Positions 37,058 through 45,760 of a DNA stretch of 64,000 nucleotides are shown here, piece by piece. The notes under the pieces were generated by a model. The model made no database searches, was not told the origin of the DNA, and saw nothing but the letters and a program-made list of their open reading frames with translations. The DNA is taken from positions 59,349-123,348 of the forward strand of contig NZ_JAKKFF010000243.1 in the NCBI RefSeq assembly GCF_022229015.1, given 5' to 3'. Both the position numbers and the translations under genes were made by a program. Position 1 is the stretch's first letter, and every line of letters begins with the position of its first letter. The stretch is from Micromonospora foliorum. GTDB lineage: Bacteria; Actinomycetota; Actinomycetes; Mycobacteriales; Micromonosporaceae.

Positions 37058-37124
37058 CAGAGCGTCGGCGCGTGGTCGATCGATGCCCGGCTCGTGGGCG
37101 CAGACGGCGGGGCTCGGTGTCGGG

Positions 37125-37352
37125 TCACTCCTGCGGCGCGATAAGCCGGTCGTCGGTGGCGTCGTGGACCGTGATCGCCTCCACCGGGCACGAGTCGGCG
37201 GCGTCGAGGATGACCTCGGCCGGGGCGACGACGTCGGCCAGCGGCGCGGACAGTCCGCCGACCAGGTGGAAGTGCTCGGGCGCGGTACCGGCGCAGATGC
37301 TCGTGCCGATGCAGCGGCGCGAGTCCACCCCAATCCGCCAGGCGGTGCTCAC
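37125..37352 (-). CDS. [3Fe-4S] ferredoxin, redox partner of the upstream P450
   Basis: A 75-residue ferredoxin from a GTG at 37352 that overlaps the P450 stop (GTGA). The cluster ligands are arranged CIGTSIC (CX5C) and later SCPVEAI, the motif of single-cluster 3Fe-4S ferredoxins that deliver electrons to actinobacterial P450s. The strict coupling to the P450 gene supports that role; a ferredoxin reductase must come from elsewhere. Confidence 0.9.
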   Translation of the reverse strand: MSTAWRIGVDSRRCIGTSICAGTAPEHFHLVGGLSAPLADVVAPAEVILDAADSCPVEAITVHDATDDRLIAPQE

Positions 37353-38578
37353 CAGGCCACCGGCATGCCGAGCAGGCCCCGCACCAACATGCCCCGCTTC
37401 CACTTCAGCTCGGCTTCCGGTACGGCGAGCCGCAATCCGGGCAGGCGAGTCACCAGGGTGGCGACGGCGACCTGCAACTCCATGCGGGCCAGCTGCGCGC
37501 CGACGCAGTGGTGTACGCCGTGCCCGAAGCCCAGGTGCGGGTTCTGCTCGCGGTCGAAATCCAGCCGGTCCGGGTCGGCGAAGACGGTACCGTCCCGATT
37601 CGCCGACGACAGTGAGCCGACAACCGGCTCACCGGCCCGGACCAGCACCCCGCCGACCTCGACGTCCTCCTTGGCGTACCGGGCGAAGGAGGAGCCGACG
37701 CCGAGCGGCACGTACCGCAACAGTTCCTCGACCGCGGCCGGCACCAGCGACGGGTCGGCCCGCAGCCGAGCGAGCTGGTCCGGGTTGTGCAGCAGGACGT
37801 AGACGAAGTTGGGGATCTGGGTCACGGTGGTCTCGTGGCCGGCCGCGAGCAGCCCTCCGGCCAGCTCCACCAGCTCGGTCTCGCTGAGCCGGTCCTGATT
37901 CTCGTCGCGGGCCCGCACCAACGCGCCGAGCAGGTCGTCGATCCCCGGCTCGCGGCGGCGCTCGGCGACCAGGTCACCCATGTAGCCCCAGAGATTGTTC
38001 AGGTACTCCTGGATCGTTTCCAAGGGCAGGGAGGTGGTCGAGACGATCGCCTCGGACCAGATGTGGAAGCGGTCGCGGTCGGCGTACGGGACTCCGAGCA
38101 GCTCGCAGATCACCTGGATCGGCAGCGGCGTGGCGACGTGCTCCACCAGGTCGGCCGGAGGACCGACCCGGACCATGTTGTCGACCAGTGCGTCGGCGAT
38201 CTCCTGGGTTCGGGGTCGCAGCGCCTCTACCCGACGTGCCGTGAACGCCTTCGCCACCAGCCGGCGCAGCCGGGTGTGATCGGGCGGGTCCATGGTCAGC
38301 ATGCCGCTGTACTGCTGGCGCGGGGTGAGCCTGGGCTCGTCGCGCTCGACGGCGGGAGCGCGACCGAACCGCACGTCGCCGAGGACGGTACGGACATCCT
38401 CGTACCGGGTGGCGAGCCACGCCTCCTCGCCGTAGGGGAGCTTCACCCGGGTCATCGGCTCGTTCTCGCGCAGCTCGCCATAGGTCGGATCGACGACGAG
38501 GCGGTCGGGCACACTGAACGGGTACGGCCGCGCGGGCGGAACGGTTCGGCTCTCGGTGGTCGGCGCGCTCTCCGTCAT
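37349..38578 (-). CDS. Cytochrome P450 (CYP105/107-like)
   Basis: A 409-residue bacterial P450. The ATG at 38578 is preceded by GAAGGGAA; the frame is open further upstream but without support. Motifs: I-helix AGHETTVTQI (oxygen-activating acid/Thr pair), K-helix EELLRY, and the heme loop FGHGVHHCVGAQLARME with Cys358 as the iron ligand. It acts with the ferredoxin encoded immediately downstream. Such pairs hydroxylate xenobiotics or secondary metabolites. It is not linked to a biosynthetic operon here, so its substrate is open. Confidence 0.9.
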   Translation of the reverse strand: MTESAPTTESRTVPPARPYPFSVPDRLVVDPTYGELRENEPMTRVKLPYGEEAWLATRYEDVRTVLGDVRFGRAPAVERDEPRLTPRQQYSGMLTMDPPDHTRLRRLVAKAFTARRVEALRPRTQEIADALVDNMVRVGPPADLVEHVATPLPIQVICELLGVPYADRDRFHIWSEAIVSTTSLPLETIQEYLNNLWGYMGDLVAERRREPGIDDLLGALVRARDENQDRLSETELVELAGGLLAAGHETTVTQIPNFVYVLLHNPDQLARLRADPSLVPAAVEELLRYVPLGVGSSFARYAKEDVEVGGVLVRAGEPVVGSLSSANRDGTVFADPDRLDFDREQNPHLGFGHGVHHCVGAQLARMELQVAVATLVTRLPGLRLAVPEAELKWKRGMLVRGLLGMPVAW

Positions 38579-38806
38579 CCGGATTCCCTTCGTCGAGACG
38601 GCGTGATCCTCAGGCCGGCACCACGTTCGTAGCGGCGCCGGGTTGCCAGCGTCCAGGGCTTGCGGACAGCACACATTGACGCTCAGTAATCTTTCGAAAT
38701 CGGATCGTAGCGAGAGACGTCGATGATCGCCATGGAGGCTGGTCCGCGTCCGTACGCGACAGCGTCTTGTGGCAAACCGCCCGCGGGGCCTCGTCCTCGA
38801 CGACCG

Positions 38807-39580
38807 TCAGCAGCCGAGCCGCTCACTCGACAGGGCGATGTCGTCAATCCAGAGGTCAAACTCGCCCGGTGTCGTGCCGCCCTGGTAAAGCTGCCAGCCG
38901 ATCTTCACCGTGTCGACAGTCGGCAGGACGAAGGGAACATCGTTGCCACCGTGGTCGCTCGTGGAGGCTGTCAGCTCCGGGTTCGCCACGCCGTCGATCC
39001 AGACCGCGAGGCGGTTGTCCGCCGCGTCGATCTTCCACTCGAAGCACTGCCAGGTGTCCTCAGCGACCGGGGCGGACTCCCGCCAGTTGGTCCAGTCGCC
39101 GGTCGGACCGCCGTCGGCGCCGACCCCCCAGAAGGTTCCGGGGACCGTGGGCGCGTACTGGCCACCGACCGGACGGACGACCTCCGCGCTGCCGGTGCCG
39201 GTCGCTTCCACCAGCGTGAAGTGCGCCCAGTCCGGGGCCGTGGGGAAGGCATCGACGCGCAGACGCATCCGGCCGTAGAAGCGGTTGCCCGGCGCGGCGA
39301 AGTCGTCGACGCGCAGGAAGGCGCGTCCGTTGTCAACCGTGTGGACGTGCAGCACCTGGTTGCCACGACGGGCACGTTCGACGGTGAGCGTGCCGTGGCG
39401 GGTGTCGACGCCCCAGTTCAACGTGCTGAGCCCCCCGGGGGGCAGTCGCTCGAAGTCCTCGCAGAAGAGCAGGCCGCGGGGGCACGAGGGCGGGGAGGCC
39501 CCCGATGCGCCGGCCGGAATGGTGCCGGCTGCGGCGCCGAGGATCAGGGCGGCGCTGAACACCGCGAGAAGACTGCGCAT
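38807..39580 (-). CDS. Secreted polysaccharide-lyase-like beta-sandwich protein
   Basis: A 257-residue exported protein; GGAGG lies six bases before the ATG at 39580. A signal peptide ends near ASG-A, then SCPRGLLFCEDFE starts the mature chain. The core (GRMRLRVDAFPTAPDWAHFT, FWGVGADGGPTGDWTN, WQCFEWKIDAADNRLAVWID, DTVKIGWQLYQ, FDLWIDDIALS) is a concanavalin-type jelly roll resembling the Cip1/PL7-like group. A possible disulfide joins the two early Cys. It may bind or cleave a uronic-acid polysaccharide; enzymatic activity is not certain from the sequence. Confidence 0.7.
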   Translation of the reverse strand: MRSLLAVFSAALILGAAAGTIPAGASGASPPSCPRGLLFCEDFERLPPGGLSTLNWGVDTRHGTLTVERARRGNQVLHVHTVDNGRAFLRVDDFAAPGNRFYGRMRLRVDAFPTAPDWAHFTLVEATGTGSAEVVRPVGGQYAPTVPGTFWGVGADGGPTGDWTNWRESAPVAEDTWQCFEWKIDAADNRLAVWIDGVANPELTASTSDHGGNDVPFVLPTVDTVKIGWQLYQGGTTPGEFDLWIDDIALSSERLGC

Positions 39581-39834
39581 CGTCATCCTCCAAGACGGCT
39601 GGTTCCCCACCACACGGGCGGGGCCAGCAGGAACTTTTCGGCCATCCGACGCTGAGGTGCTACCGCTCGCACCGCTGCGACGCGGTTGCCTCCGCGCTGC
39701 GGCGATCCGAGCTGTTACGGCACGACGGCATCAGCTCGGGTTGAATCGATGCACATCACTATATTCCTTCGGCGCGGATCATGTCTGCCGCATGCTGATC
39801 TGCTTGAGCACGGGCTGCGGACCTGCTGCAGCAA

Positions 39835-40656
39835 TCAGTGACCTCGGTCGTGGCGGAGGAAGCACGACAGCAGTTGCCTGAACTCGTGCGGGTGCTCGAT
39901 CGCCGGCACGTGCCCGCATCGGCCGAGCACGTGCAGACGGACATCGGCCAGGTGTTCGAGCAGGGGCTGGGCTGCCGTCCCGAGCGGGGTGATTCGGTCC
40001 TCGGCGCCGTGAACGAGCAGCACGGGCGCGCGGACCGCTGCCAGCGTTTGCGCCGAGAGGGTGAGCTCGTCGACCCATCGTGCCCTGGGTGGAGGGAACA
40101 ACGACGCGAATGCGGCCGCCCCCGCTCGCATCGCAGCCGCACGGGCGTCGACGGCCGAATCGGTCACCAGCGCCTGGTCGAGGACGAGGCGACTCAGCAT
40201 GTCTCGTGCCCCGAGCGGGCCGGCGGGAGCGGCCCAGACCGCGTCGAGCTCGGCGGACAGCGGCGCCCCGGGGGCACCCATCGTCGAGACGGCCACGACA
40301 TGGGTGACCTGCTGGGGGCGCGCGGCTGCCAACGCCAGGGCCACGGCACCGCCCATGGAGTGACCCACCACGGCGTAGTGCTCCACACCGAGTGCATCCA
40401 TCAGGCCCGCGGCCTGCTCTGTCCACAGCCGGAGCCCACCCCTGGAGCCCGCCGGGACAGGTGTACGGCCGAACCCCGCCTGGTCAGGAGCCACCAGGTG
40501 CCAGGAGGTGCCCAGCGCCTGCGCCGTCGTTGCCCAGGCGCCGGACCCGGTCGTGCCGGGTCCGGAGCCGTGCAGCATCAGCACCGCGGGCCCGGTGCCG
40601 CTCTCCAGGACGTGGACTGGGGAGCCGTCGACCGTGACGGTCCGATGTGCCGTCAC
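39835..40656 (-). CDS. Alpha/beta-hydrolase, meta-cleavage-product hydrolase type
   Basis: A 273-residue cytosolic hydrolase. MLHGSGPGTTGSGAWATT carries the oxyanion motif typical of BphD/HsaD-like C-C hydrolases, with GHSMGGAVALALAAARP (nucleophile Ser), GAEDRITPLG (acid) and GRCGHVPAIEHP (His). Family members break ring-opened aromatics, but many relatives are ordinary esterases. It lies 19 bases downstream of the DJ-1-type gene and in the same direction as the GntR gene, so the three are probably co-transcribed. No ring-cleaving dioxygenase is present nearby, which weakens an aromatic pathway. Confidence 0.82.
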   Translation of the reverse strand: MTAHRTVTVDGSPVHVLESGTGPAVLMLHGSGPGTTGSGAWATTAQALGTSWHLVAPDQAGFGRTPVPAGSRGGLRLWTEQAAGLMDALGVEHYAVVGHSMGGAVALALAAARPQQVTHVVAVSTMGAPGAPLSAELDAVWAAPAGPLGARDMLSRLVLDQALVTDSAVDARAAAMRAGAAAFASLFPPPRARWVDELTLSAQTLAAVRAPVLLVHGAEDRITPLGTAAQPLLEHLADVRLHVLGRCGHVPAIEHPHEFRQLLSCFLRHDRGH

Positions 40657-40675
40657 CGTGGCAGGCCAGGTGTGC

Positions 40676-41245
40676 TCACGCCGATGCGGGGCTGACGGAC
40701 TTCGCGAAGAGCTCCATCATCGCCCTGCCGAATTGCGGCATGTCGGGCCACCCCCGACAGGAGACGAGATTGCCGTCCACGACGTCGGGAGCGTCGATGA
40801 CCGTCGCGCCCGCGTTCTCCATGTCACCGGTGATGGGCGGGAAGCACGCCGTCTTTCGACCCTTCAGCAGCCCGTACACCGCTGGCACCTGCGCGCCGTG
40901 GCAGACCAGCGCGATGGGGAGGTTGCGCGCGAAGAAGTGCTCGGTGATGCGCCTGACGTCGGCGTCGACCCGGATCCACTCGGGGGCACGTCCCCCGGGG
41001 ATGATGAGGGCGTCATAGCGCTCGACGTCGACCTCGGCCCAGGGCACGTCGACCGGCAGCTTCCGGCCGTTCTTCTCCACGTAGGCGTCGGAGTTCGGGT
41101 CGAACTCGTGGATGACCAGTTGCACGTCACGCATCGTCCGTGACGAGACGTCAACGTCCCAGCCGCCCTCCTGCACGCGATAGTAGGGATACATGGTGTC
41201 GAGCTCCTCGGCGGCGTCGCCGGTCAGGAGCAGCGCTCTGGGCAC
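40676..41245 (-). CDS. DJ-1/PfpI-family protein
   Basis: A 189-residue member of the class I glutamine-amidotransferase-like fold. The nucleophile Cys is in ALVCHGAQVPAV, the helper Glu in GDAAEELDTMYPYYR, and PGGRAPEWIR is the usual loop before it. Relatives act as proteases, glyoxalases or isonitrile hydratases; assignment needs assay. It sits between the GntR regulator and the alpha/beta-hydrolase in one direction, and a role in aldehyde clearance would fit the divergent aldehyde and alcohol dehydrogenases. Confidence 0.87.
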   Translation of the reverse strand: MPRALLLTGDAAEELDTMYPYYRVQEGGWDVDVSSRTMRDVQLVIHEFDPNSDAYVEKNGRKLPVDVPWAEVDVERYDALIIPGGRAPEWIRVDADVRRITEHFFARNLPIALVCHGAQVPAVYGLLKGRKTACFPPITGDMENAGATVIDAPDVVDGNLVSCRGWPDMPQFGRAMMELFAKSVSPASA

Positions 41246-41335
41246 CTGCTTCTCCTCGCATCGGTGGGGGCGGGTGAGGTGGATCCAATCCGATCTGATC
41301 GATCGGGGTCAGCATTCCTCGGCCCAGTCCGCCCG

Positions 41336-42079
41336 TCAAGCCTCTACCGCCATTCCGTCCGCGCCCTCGACCTCGTCGAACAATCGCCGGAAACGCTCGC
41401 CGGACCGCAGGATGTGCCGACGCATCGCGTAGGCGGCGGCGTCGGGGTCACGCGCGGCGATCGCGGCCACAACTTCCTCGTGCTCGGCCATGGCCAGGTG
41501 CGTGACCTGGGTGTCGTGGTGCAGCCGGAAGAGGTGCACGTGGCTGTGCAGGCGAGCCAGCGCTTCACGGATGACCTGGTTCTCCGCACTCAGGGCGACG
41601 AGGTCGTGGAAGGCGGCGTCGCGTAGCCCGAAGGCGCCATAGGCCATGGGCCCGTTGCCCCCCTCCAACTCCGCCATCTCCTCAAGCATTCGTCGCAGGC
41701 CGGCCACCTGCTCCGAGGATGCGCGTTCGGCGGATCTGCGCGCCGCCGCCGGTTCGAGGAGCAGGCGGGCCTCGAGCATGTCCTCGAATCGGTGCCGGGT
41801 GATCTGGGGGGGAATGCGGTAGCCAGCATGGGGCACACGCACGACCAGGCCCTCGGCCTCCATGCGGTTCAGAGCGTCTCGGATCGGCGTCTGCGAGACC
41901 CCCAGCTCGCGCGCCAGGACGTCGATCGTGACGCGGGAGCCAGGCTCGATCCGCAGCGACATCAGCTGTCCGAGCAGGGTGTCGTACACCTCGTCGGCAA
42001 GCCGGCCGCCAGATCTTCCCGGCGGCATCGCGCCCGTCACGGCCCTACGGCCCCGCGCGGTCATCGCTTCGTCGTCCAT
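41336..42079 (-). CDS. GntR-family regulator with FCD effector domain
   Basis: A 247-residue regulator from the ATG at 42079 (site weak; a longer frame reaches 42124). The winged helix covers about 20-85 (LADEVYDTLLGQLMSLRIEP ... GVSQTPIRDALNRMEAEGL). The FCD domain covers about 100-235, with metal or ligand His in FRDAAFHDL-like (GLRDAAFHDLVAL), HLFRLHH and AEHEEVVAAIAARD. FCD regulators answer to organic acids or sugar acids. It is divergent from the ABC transporter operon and upstream of the DJ-1 gene, so it likely controls the whole locus. The inducer would identify the pathway. Confidence 0.88.
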   Translation of the reverse strand: MDDEAMTARGRRAVTGAMPPGRSGGRLADEVYDTLLGQLMSLRIEPGSRVTIDVLARELGVSQTPIRDALNRMEAEGLVVRVPHAGYRIPPQITRHRFEDMLEARLLLEPAAARRSAERASSEQVAGLRRMLEEMAELEGGNGPMAYGAFGLRDAAFHDLVALSAENQVIREALARLHSHVHLFRLHHDTQVTHLAMAEHEEVVAAIAARDPDAAAYAMRRHILRSGERFRRLFDEVEGADGMAVEA

Positions 42080-42468
42080 CGTGACGTGAGGTCCTCTCCT
42101 GCGTCTTCGGGAACCTATTGACACCAGTCACAACGCTGCGACATGCTGACGCCCCCACGCGATCGTATAGGAAAAGTGACGGACGCCCGCCATCTGCGCC
42201 GACGCGGAACCGCCCGCCACCGCCCTACTTCGATCACTAGGAGCCCCCACGAGCATGCTCGACGTCCCGCTCGGTTCGCCACCGGGCCGCAGCTGGACCG
42301 AAGGCCTTCTCGACGGCATGAAGACCCAGTACATCGCGACGTACTCGTGACGCCGGCCCGTGGGGCGGCCCCCACGACAGCTCGGCAACACGCCTGAACA
42401 ACCCAGCAACTGCTCGGCGAGGCACATAGCGAGGCTCTAGAAGTCCCTCCTCAGAAAGCAGGCAAGAG
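42080..42468. promoter_or_regulatory. Divergent control region between GntR gene and ABC transporter operon
   Basis: A 389-base gap. It holds a consensus -35 hexamer TTGACA (42118-42123) without a good partner, and an AT-rich island around GATCGTATAGGAAAAG (42162-42177) that could be a promoter or operator. A 31-codon frame (42255-42350) has AGGAG about 12 bases before its ATG and could be a leader peptide, but nothing recognisable is encoded. Confidence 0.4.
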
Positions 42469-43902
42469 ATGCGGCATCCACGGCGAATAGGACGAGTGTC
42501 GGCTTCCGGTCGAAAGGTGCGGCTGGCGACGGCGGCCATGCTGCTGGTGGCCACGACCGTAACGGCTTGCGGCGATGGCAAGGACGACGACGCGAAGGCG
42601 AGCGCCCCCAAGGCGCCGGCGACCATCCCGGAGCTCACCAAGGACCCGCTGACCCTCAGCTTCATCTGGTTCGACTGGCCGCCCGCCAAGGCACTGGAAG
42701 CCTTCGCGAACGCGGAGTACAAGAAGGAGCGGTCGAACGCGACCATCAAGGTCAACACCGTGCCGAACGCGAACTGGCACGACGCGATGTTCACCCAGTT
42801 CGCCGCGCGCAAGACCGACTTCGACATCGCGATCCTGGACTCGCAACACATCGGCGAGGCCGTGACGAACGGCAACATCCTCGATCTCACCGACTTCGTC
42901 AAGAACAACATCGACGTCGCGGCCTACAACCCGTACCTCCTGGCGGCCTACGGCCAGTTCCCCCAGGCGGAGACCGGCAAGCGCGACGAGAACGCCAGCC
43001 TGTACGGACTGCCGCTGCTCGGCGACACCTGGACGATGATCTACCGCAAGGACCTGATCGGCGACAAGCCGCCGCAGACCTGGGACCAGATGATCTCAGC
43101 CGCCGAGAAGTGCCAGGCGGACAACCCTGGCGTCAGCGGGCTGGCTTTCCACCAGGCCAACGGCTCCGATGCGGCGGCCGTCACCTACAACACGGTCAAC
43201 GGCGTCTACGGCGGCAACCTCTGGGACTCCAAGACGCGCAAGATCGATGGCGTCATCAACGACGCCGCGGGCCAGGAGGCGATGGACGTCCTGGTCAACA
43301 AGATGAAGCCGCTGACCGCCAAGGGCTCGGGCAACTGGTTCATCGACGAGGTGAACGCGGCGGTCGCCCAGGGCAAGGCATGCATCGCGTTCAACTGGAT
43401 CGCCGCTAGCGGCGGCCTGCTCGATCCGAAGCAGTCGACGCTCGGCACCACGCGGGAGCAGATTCTCGACAAGCTGGGTTTTGCCACCCTGCCGAGCCAG
43501 AAGACGAACCTGGTCCCGCTCGGCGGTATGGGGATGCACGTGTCGGCCTACTCCGCCACGGCGAACCAGACGGAAGCCCTGAACTTCATGAAGTGGTTCG
43601 AGCGCGCTGACATCCAGAAGAAGTGGGCCGCGGCCGGGGGCGTGCCATCGCGTACGGATGCCCTGGAGTCGCCCGAGTTCCTCAATGCCGGGCCGTTCAA
43701 CCAGGTGTACACCGACTCGGTTCCGCGGATGCGGGACATGTGGAACGTGCCCGAGTACGCGCGCCTCGTCAACATCGAGAACACCAACGTGAACGCGGCT
43801 CTCAACGGCGCGAAGAAGCCGAAGGACGCGCTCGACGACATCGCCAAGGAGCAGCAGGGCGTGCTCGACTCCAGCGGCCGCAAGGGCGGCGGCGGACTGT
43901 GA
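42469..43902 (+). CDS. CUT1 sugar/polyol ABC transporter binding lipoprotein
   Basis: A 477-residue extracellular solute-binding protein. A signal peptide leads to the lipobox VTACGDGK; the mature chain starts with an Asp/Lys linker and TLSFIWFDWPPAKALEAF. Segments WHDAMFTQFAARKTDFDIAI, YGLPLLGDTWTMIYRKDLI and GKACIAFNWIAASGG are those of the MalE/UgpB-like family 1 fold. It captures a sugar, polyol or related compound for the two permeases downstream. The ligand cannot be named. The stop overlaps the next start (GTGA). Confidence 0.88.
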   Translation: MRHPRRIGRVSASGRKVRLATAAMLLVATTVTACGDGKDDDAKASAPKAPATIPELTKDPLTLSFIWFDWPPAKALEAFANAEYKKERSNATIKVNTVPNANWHDAMFTQFAARKTDFDIAILDSQHIGEAVTNGNILDLTDFVKNNIDVAAYNPYLLAAYGQFPQAETGKRDENASLYGLPLLGDTWTMIYRKDLIGDKPPQTWDQMISAAEKCQADNPGVSGLAFHQANGSDAAAVTYNTVNGVYGGNLWDSKTRKIDGVINDAAGQEAMDVLVNKMKPLTAKGSGNWFIDEVNAAVAQGKACIAFNWIAASGGLLDPKQSTLGTTREQILDKLGFATLPSQKTNLVPLGGMGMHVSAYSATANQTEALNFMKWFERADIQKKWAAAGGVPSRTDALESPEFLNAGPFNQVYTDSVPRMRDMWNVPEYARLVNIENTNVNAALNGAKKPKDALDDIAKEQQGVLDSSGRKGGGGL

Positions 43903-44849
43903 GTGACCCTGTCCCCCTGACGACCGACCACCCCGGGCAGGTGGCGTCCGCGACGCCACCTGCACCGGGTCGGTCCCGCCGGCTGGGCGACCGCGGGCTC
44001 GCCGTCGCCTTCATCTCCCCCGCGATGCTGCTGTTGCTGGCCATGTCGGTGTTCCCGTTGCTGTGGGCGTTGTACCTGTCCTTCACCGACTACTCGGCCA
44101 CCCGCGGGGGGCCCGCCAATTTCATCGGGTTCGGGAACTACACCGCCATCCTGACGTCGGCGCAGGTCCACACGAGGGCCTTGACGACATTGATCTACGT
44201 GGTCGGCGCGGTCGGCCTGCAGACCGTGCTCGGATTCGGCATCGCCTACCTGATCTCACGGCGCACGCACGGGCGAGGAGTGCTGACCACTCTGTTCCTG
44301 GTTCCGATGATGCTGTCGCCGGTCGTGGTCGGGCTGTTCTGGCGATTCATGCTCGACGCGCAGTTCGGCGTGGTCAACAGCATGCTCGGCTCGCTCGGCC
44401 TGGGGCAGGTGGAGTGGCTCACCCGGCAGCGGACAGCACTGCTGTCCCTGATCGTGGTCGACACCTGGCAATGGACGCCGTTCATCATGCTCATCGCGCT
44501 TGCGGGCCTCACCGCGGTTCCCAAGTACCTCTACGAGGCGGCCTCGATCGACCGGGCGTCGGAGTGGTTCCGGTTCCGCACCATCACTCTTCCGCTGGTA
44601 TGGCCGCTGCTTCTCATTGCCGTGCTGTTCCGGGCCATCGAGGCGTTCCGGCTGTTCGACCTCGTCTACATCCTCACCAACGGGGGTCCGGGTGTCTCCA
44701 CCGAGACGTTGTCGTTCCACATCTACAAGGTCGCGTTCCTGGGCTTCAACACCGGAACCGCCTCGGCGTACGGGATCCTCATGGTCCTCGTCGTCATCGT
44801 CCTCACGCAGCTCTACCTGCGCTACCTGAACAAGCTCAAGGAGGGCTGA
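43899..44849 (+). CDS. CUT1 ABC transporter permease, MalF-like
   Basis: A 316-residue membrane protein from a GTG at 43899. Six or seven hydrophobic segments are seen; the EAA coupling loop that contacts the ATPase is EAASIDRASEWFRFRTITLP near residue 215. FMLDAQFGVVNSMLGSLG is a MalF-type periplasmic loop. It pairs with the next permease, whose start shares one base with this stop (TGATG). Confidence 0.9.
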   Translation: MSDPVPLTTDHPGQVASATPPAPGRSRRLGDRGLAVAFISPAMLLLLAMSVFPLLWALYLSFTDYSATRGGPANFIGFGNYTAILTSAQVHTRALTTLIYVVGAVGLQTVLGFGIAYLISRRTHGRGVLTTLFLVPMMLSPVVVGLFWRFMLDAQFGVVNSMLGSLGLGQVEWLTRQRTALLSLIVVDTWQWTPFIMLIALAGLTAVPKYLYEAASIDRASEWFRFRTITLPLVWPLLLIAVLFRAIEAFRLFDLVYILTNGGPGVSTETLSFHIYKVAFLGFNTGTASAYGILMVLVVIVLTQLYLRYLNKLKEG

Positions 44850-45760
44850 TGGCCGTCTCCGTCGACGAGGCCGTGTCCACAGGTCCTGCCCGGGACCACA
44901 CGCCACCCGCGCGCCGCCTTGGCGGCCGGGGCCGCTCCGTGCTGGAGGTCGCGCTACTGACCGTGCTGGCCGTCGTGATGCTCTTTCCGGTGCTGTGGAT
45001 GATCGAGACGTCCATCAAGGAAAACCGGGACGTCTACGCCATCCCGGCCAAGTTCTTCGACTTCAAGGTCACTCTGGACCATTACAAGGACGTGTTCGTC
45101 GCCCCCGACGGCGGTCGCTCAGCCCTGTCCGTCTCGTTCCTCAACTCCGTCGTGGTCGCCGGAGCTTCCACGGTGCTGGCCACCGTGCTGGGGGTCCCGG
45201 CGGCCTGGGCCTACTCACGCTTCGCCGTGAAGGCCAAGAAGGACCAACTGTTCTTCATCCTGTCCACCCGCTTCATGCCGCCCGTGGTGGTCGTGGTCCC
45301 GATCTTCCTCATGTACCGCCAGGTCGGACTCATCGACAACAAACTCGGCCTGATCCTCATCTACACCGCGTTCAACGTCCCGTTCACGATCTGGATGATG
45401 AAGGGGTTCGTCGACGAGGTGCCCGCGGAGTACGAGGATGCCGCCATGCTCGACGGCTACACCCGTCTGCAGGCGTTCCGGCGATTCACCCTGCCCCTGC
45501 TCGTGCCCGGCATCGCCGCGACGGCGGTCTTCGCACTCATCTTCTCGTGGAACGAGTTCGTGTTCGCCACCTTCCTCACCTCCAGCGACAGCGTGCGGAC
45601 GGCCCCACCCGCCATCGCCGGCCTCATCGGCGGCACCACCACAGACTGGGGTCTCGTGGCCGCCGCGTCCGTGGTGTTCGCCCTACCGGTGCTCGTCTTC
45701 GCGTACCTGGTGCGCAAACACCTCATCGCCGGTGTGACGCTCGGGGCGGTGCGACGCTGA
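44849..45760 (+). CDS. CUT1 ABC transporter permease, MalG-like
   Basis: A 303-residue membrane protein with about six helices. The EAA loop is EDAAMLDGYTRLQAFRRFTL, followed by the family's SWNEFVFATFL segment. The N-terminal 30 residues are polar. It follows the first permease by a one-base overlap and overlaps the first ATPase start in the same way. Confidence 0.9.
   Translation: MAVSVDEAVSTGPARDHTPPARRLGGRGRSVLEVALLTVLAVVMLFPVLWMIETSIKENRDVYAIPAKFFDFKVTLDHYKDVFVAPDGGRSALSVSFLNSVVVAGASTVLATVLGVPAAWAYSRFAVKAKKDQLFFILSTRFMPPVVVVVPIFLMYRQVGLIDNKLGLILIYTAFNVPFTIWMMKGFVDEVPAEYEDAAMLDGYTRLQAFRRFTLPLLVPGIAATAVFALIFSWNEFVFATFLTSSDSVRTAPPAIAGLIGGTTTDWGLVAAASVVFALPVLVFAYLVRKHLIAGVTLGAVRR

Noticed and set aside
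38692..38699. TTTCGAAA palindrome upstream of the P450-ferredoxin pair
   Set aside because: Only eight bases, single copy, about 115 bases from the start; too weak to call an operator.
39835..40656. Aromatic meta-cleavage pathway
   Set aside because: The hydrolase is of that type, but no extradiol dioxygenase, hydratase or aldolase gene is nearby.
42255..42350. 31-codon frame in the GntR/ABC gap as a gene
   Set aside because: The ribosome site is 12 bases away and the peptide has no recognisable feature; kept only as a note in the control region.
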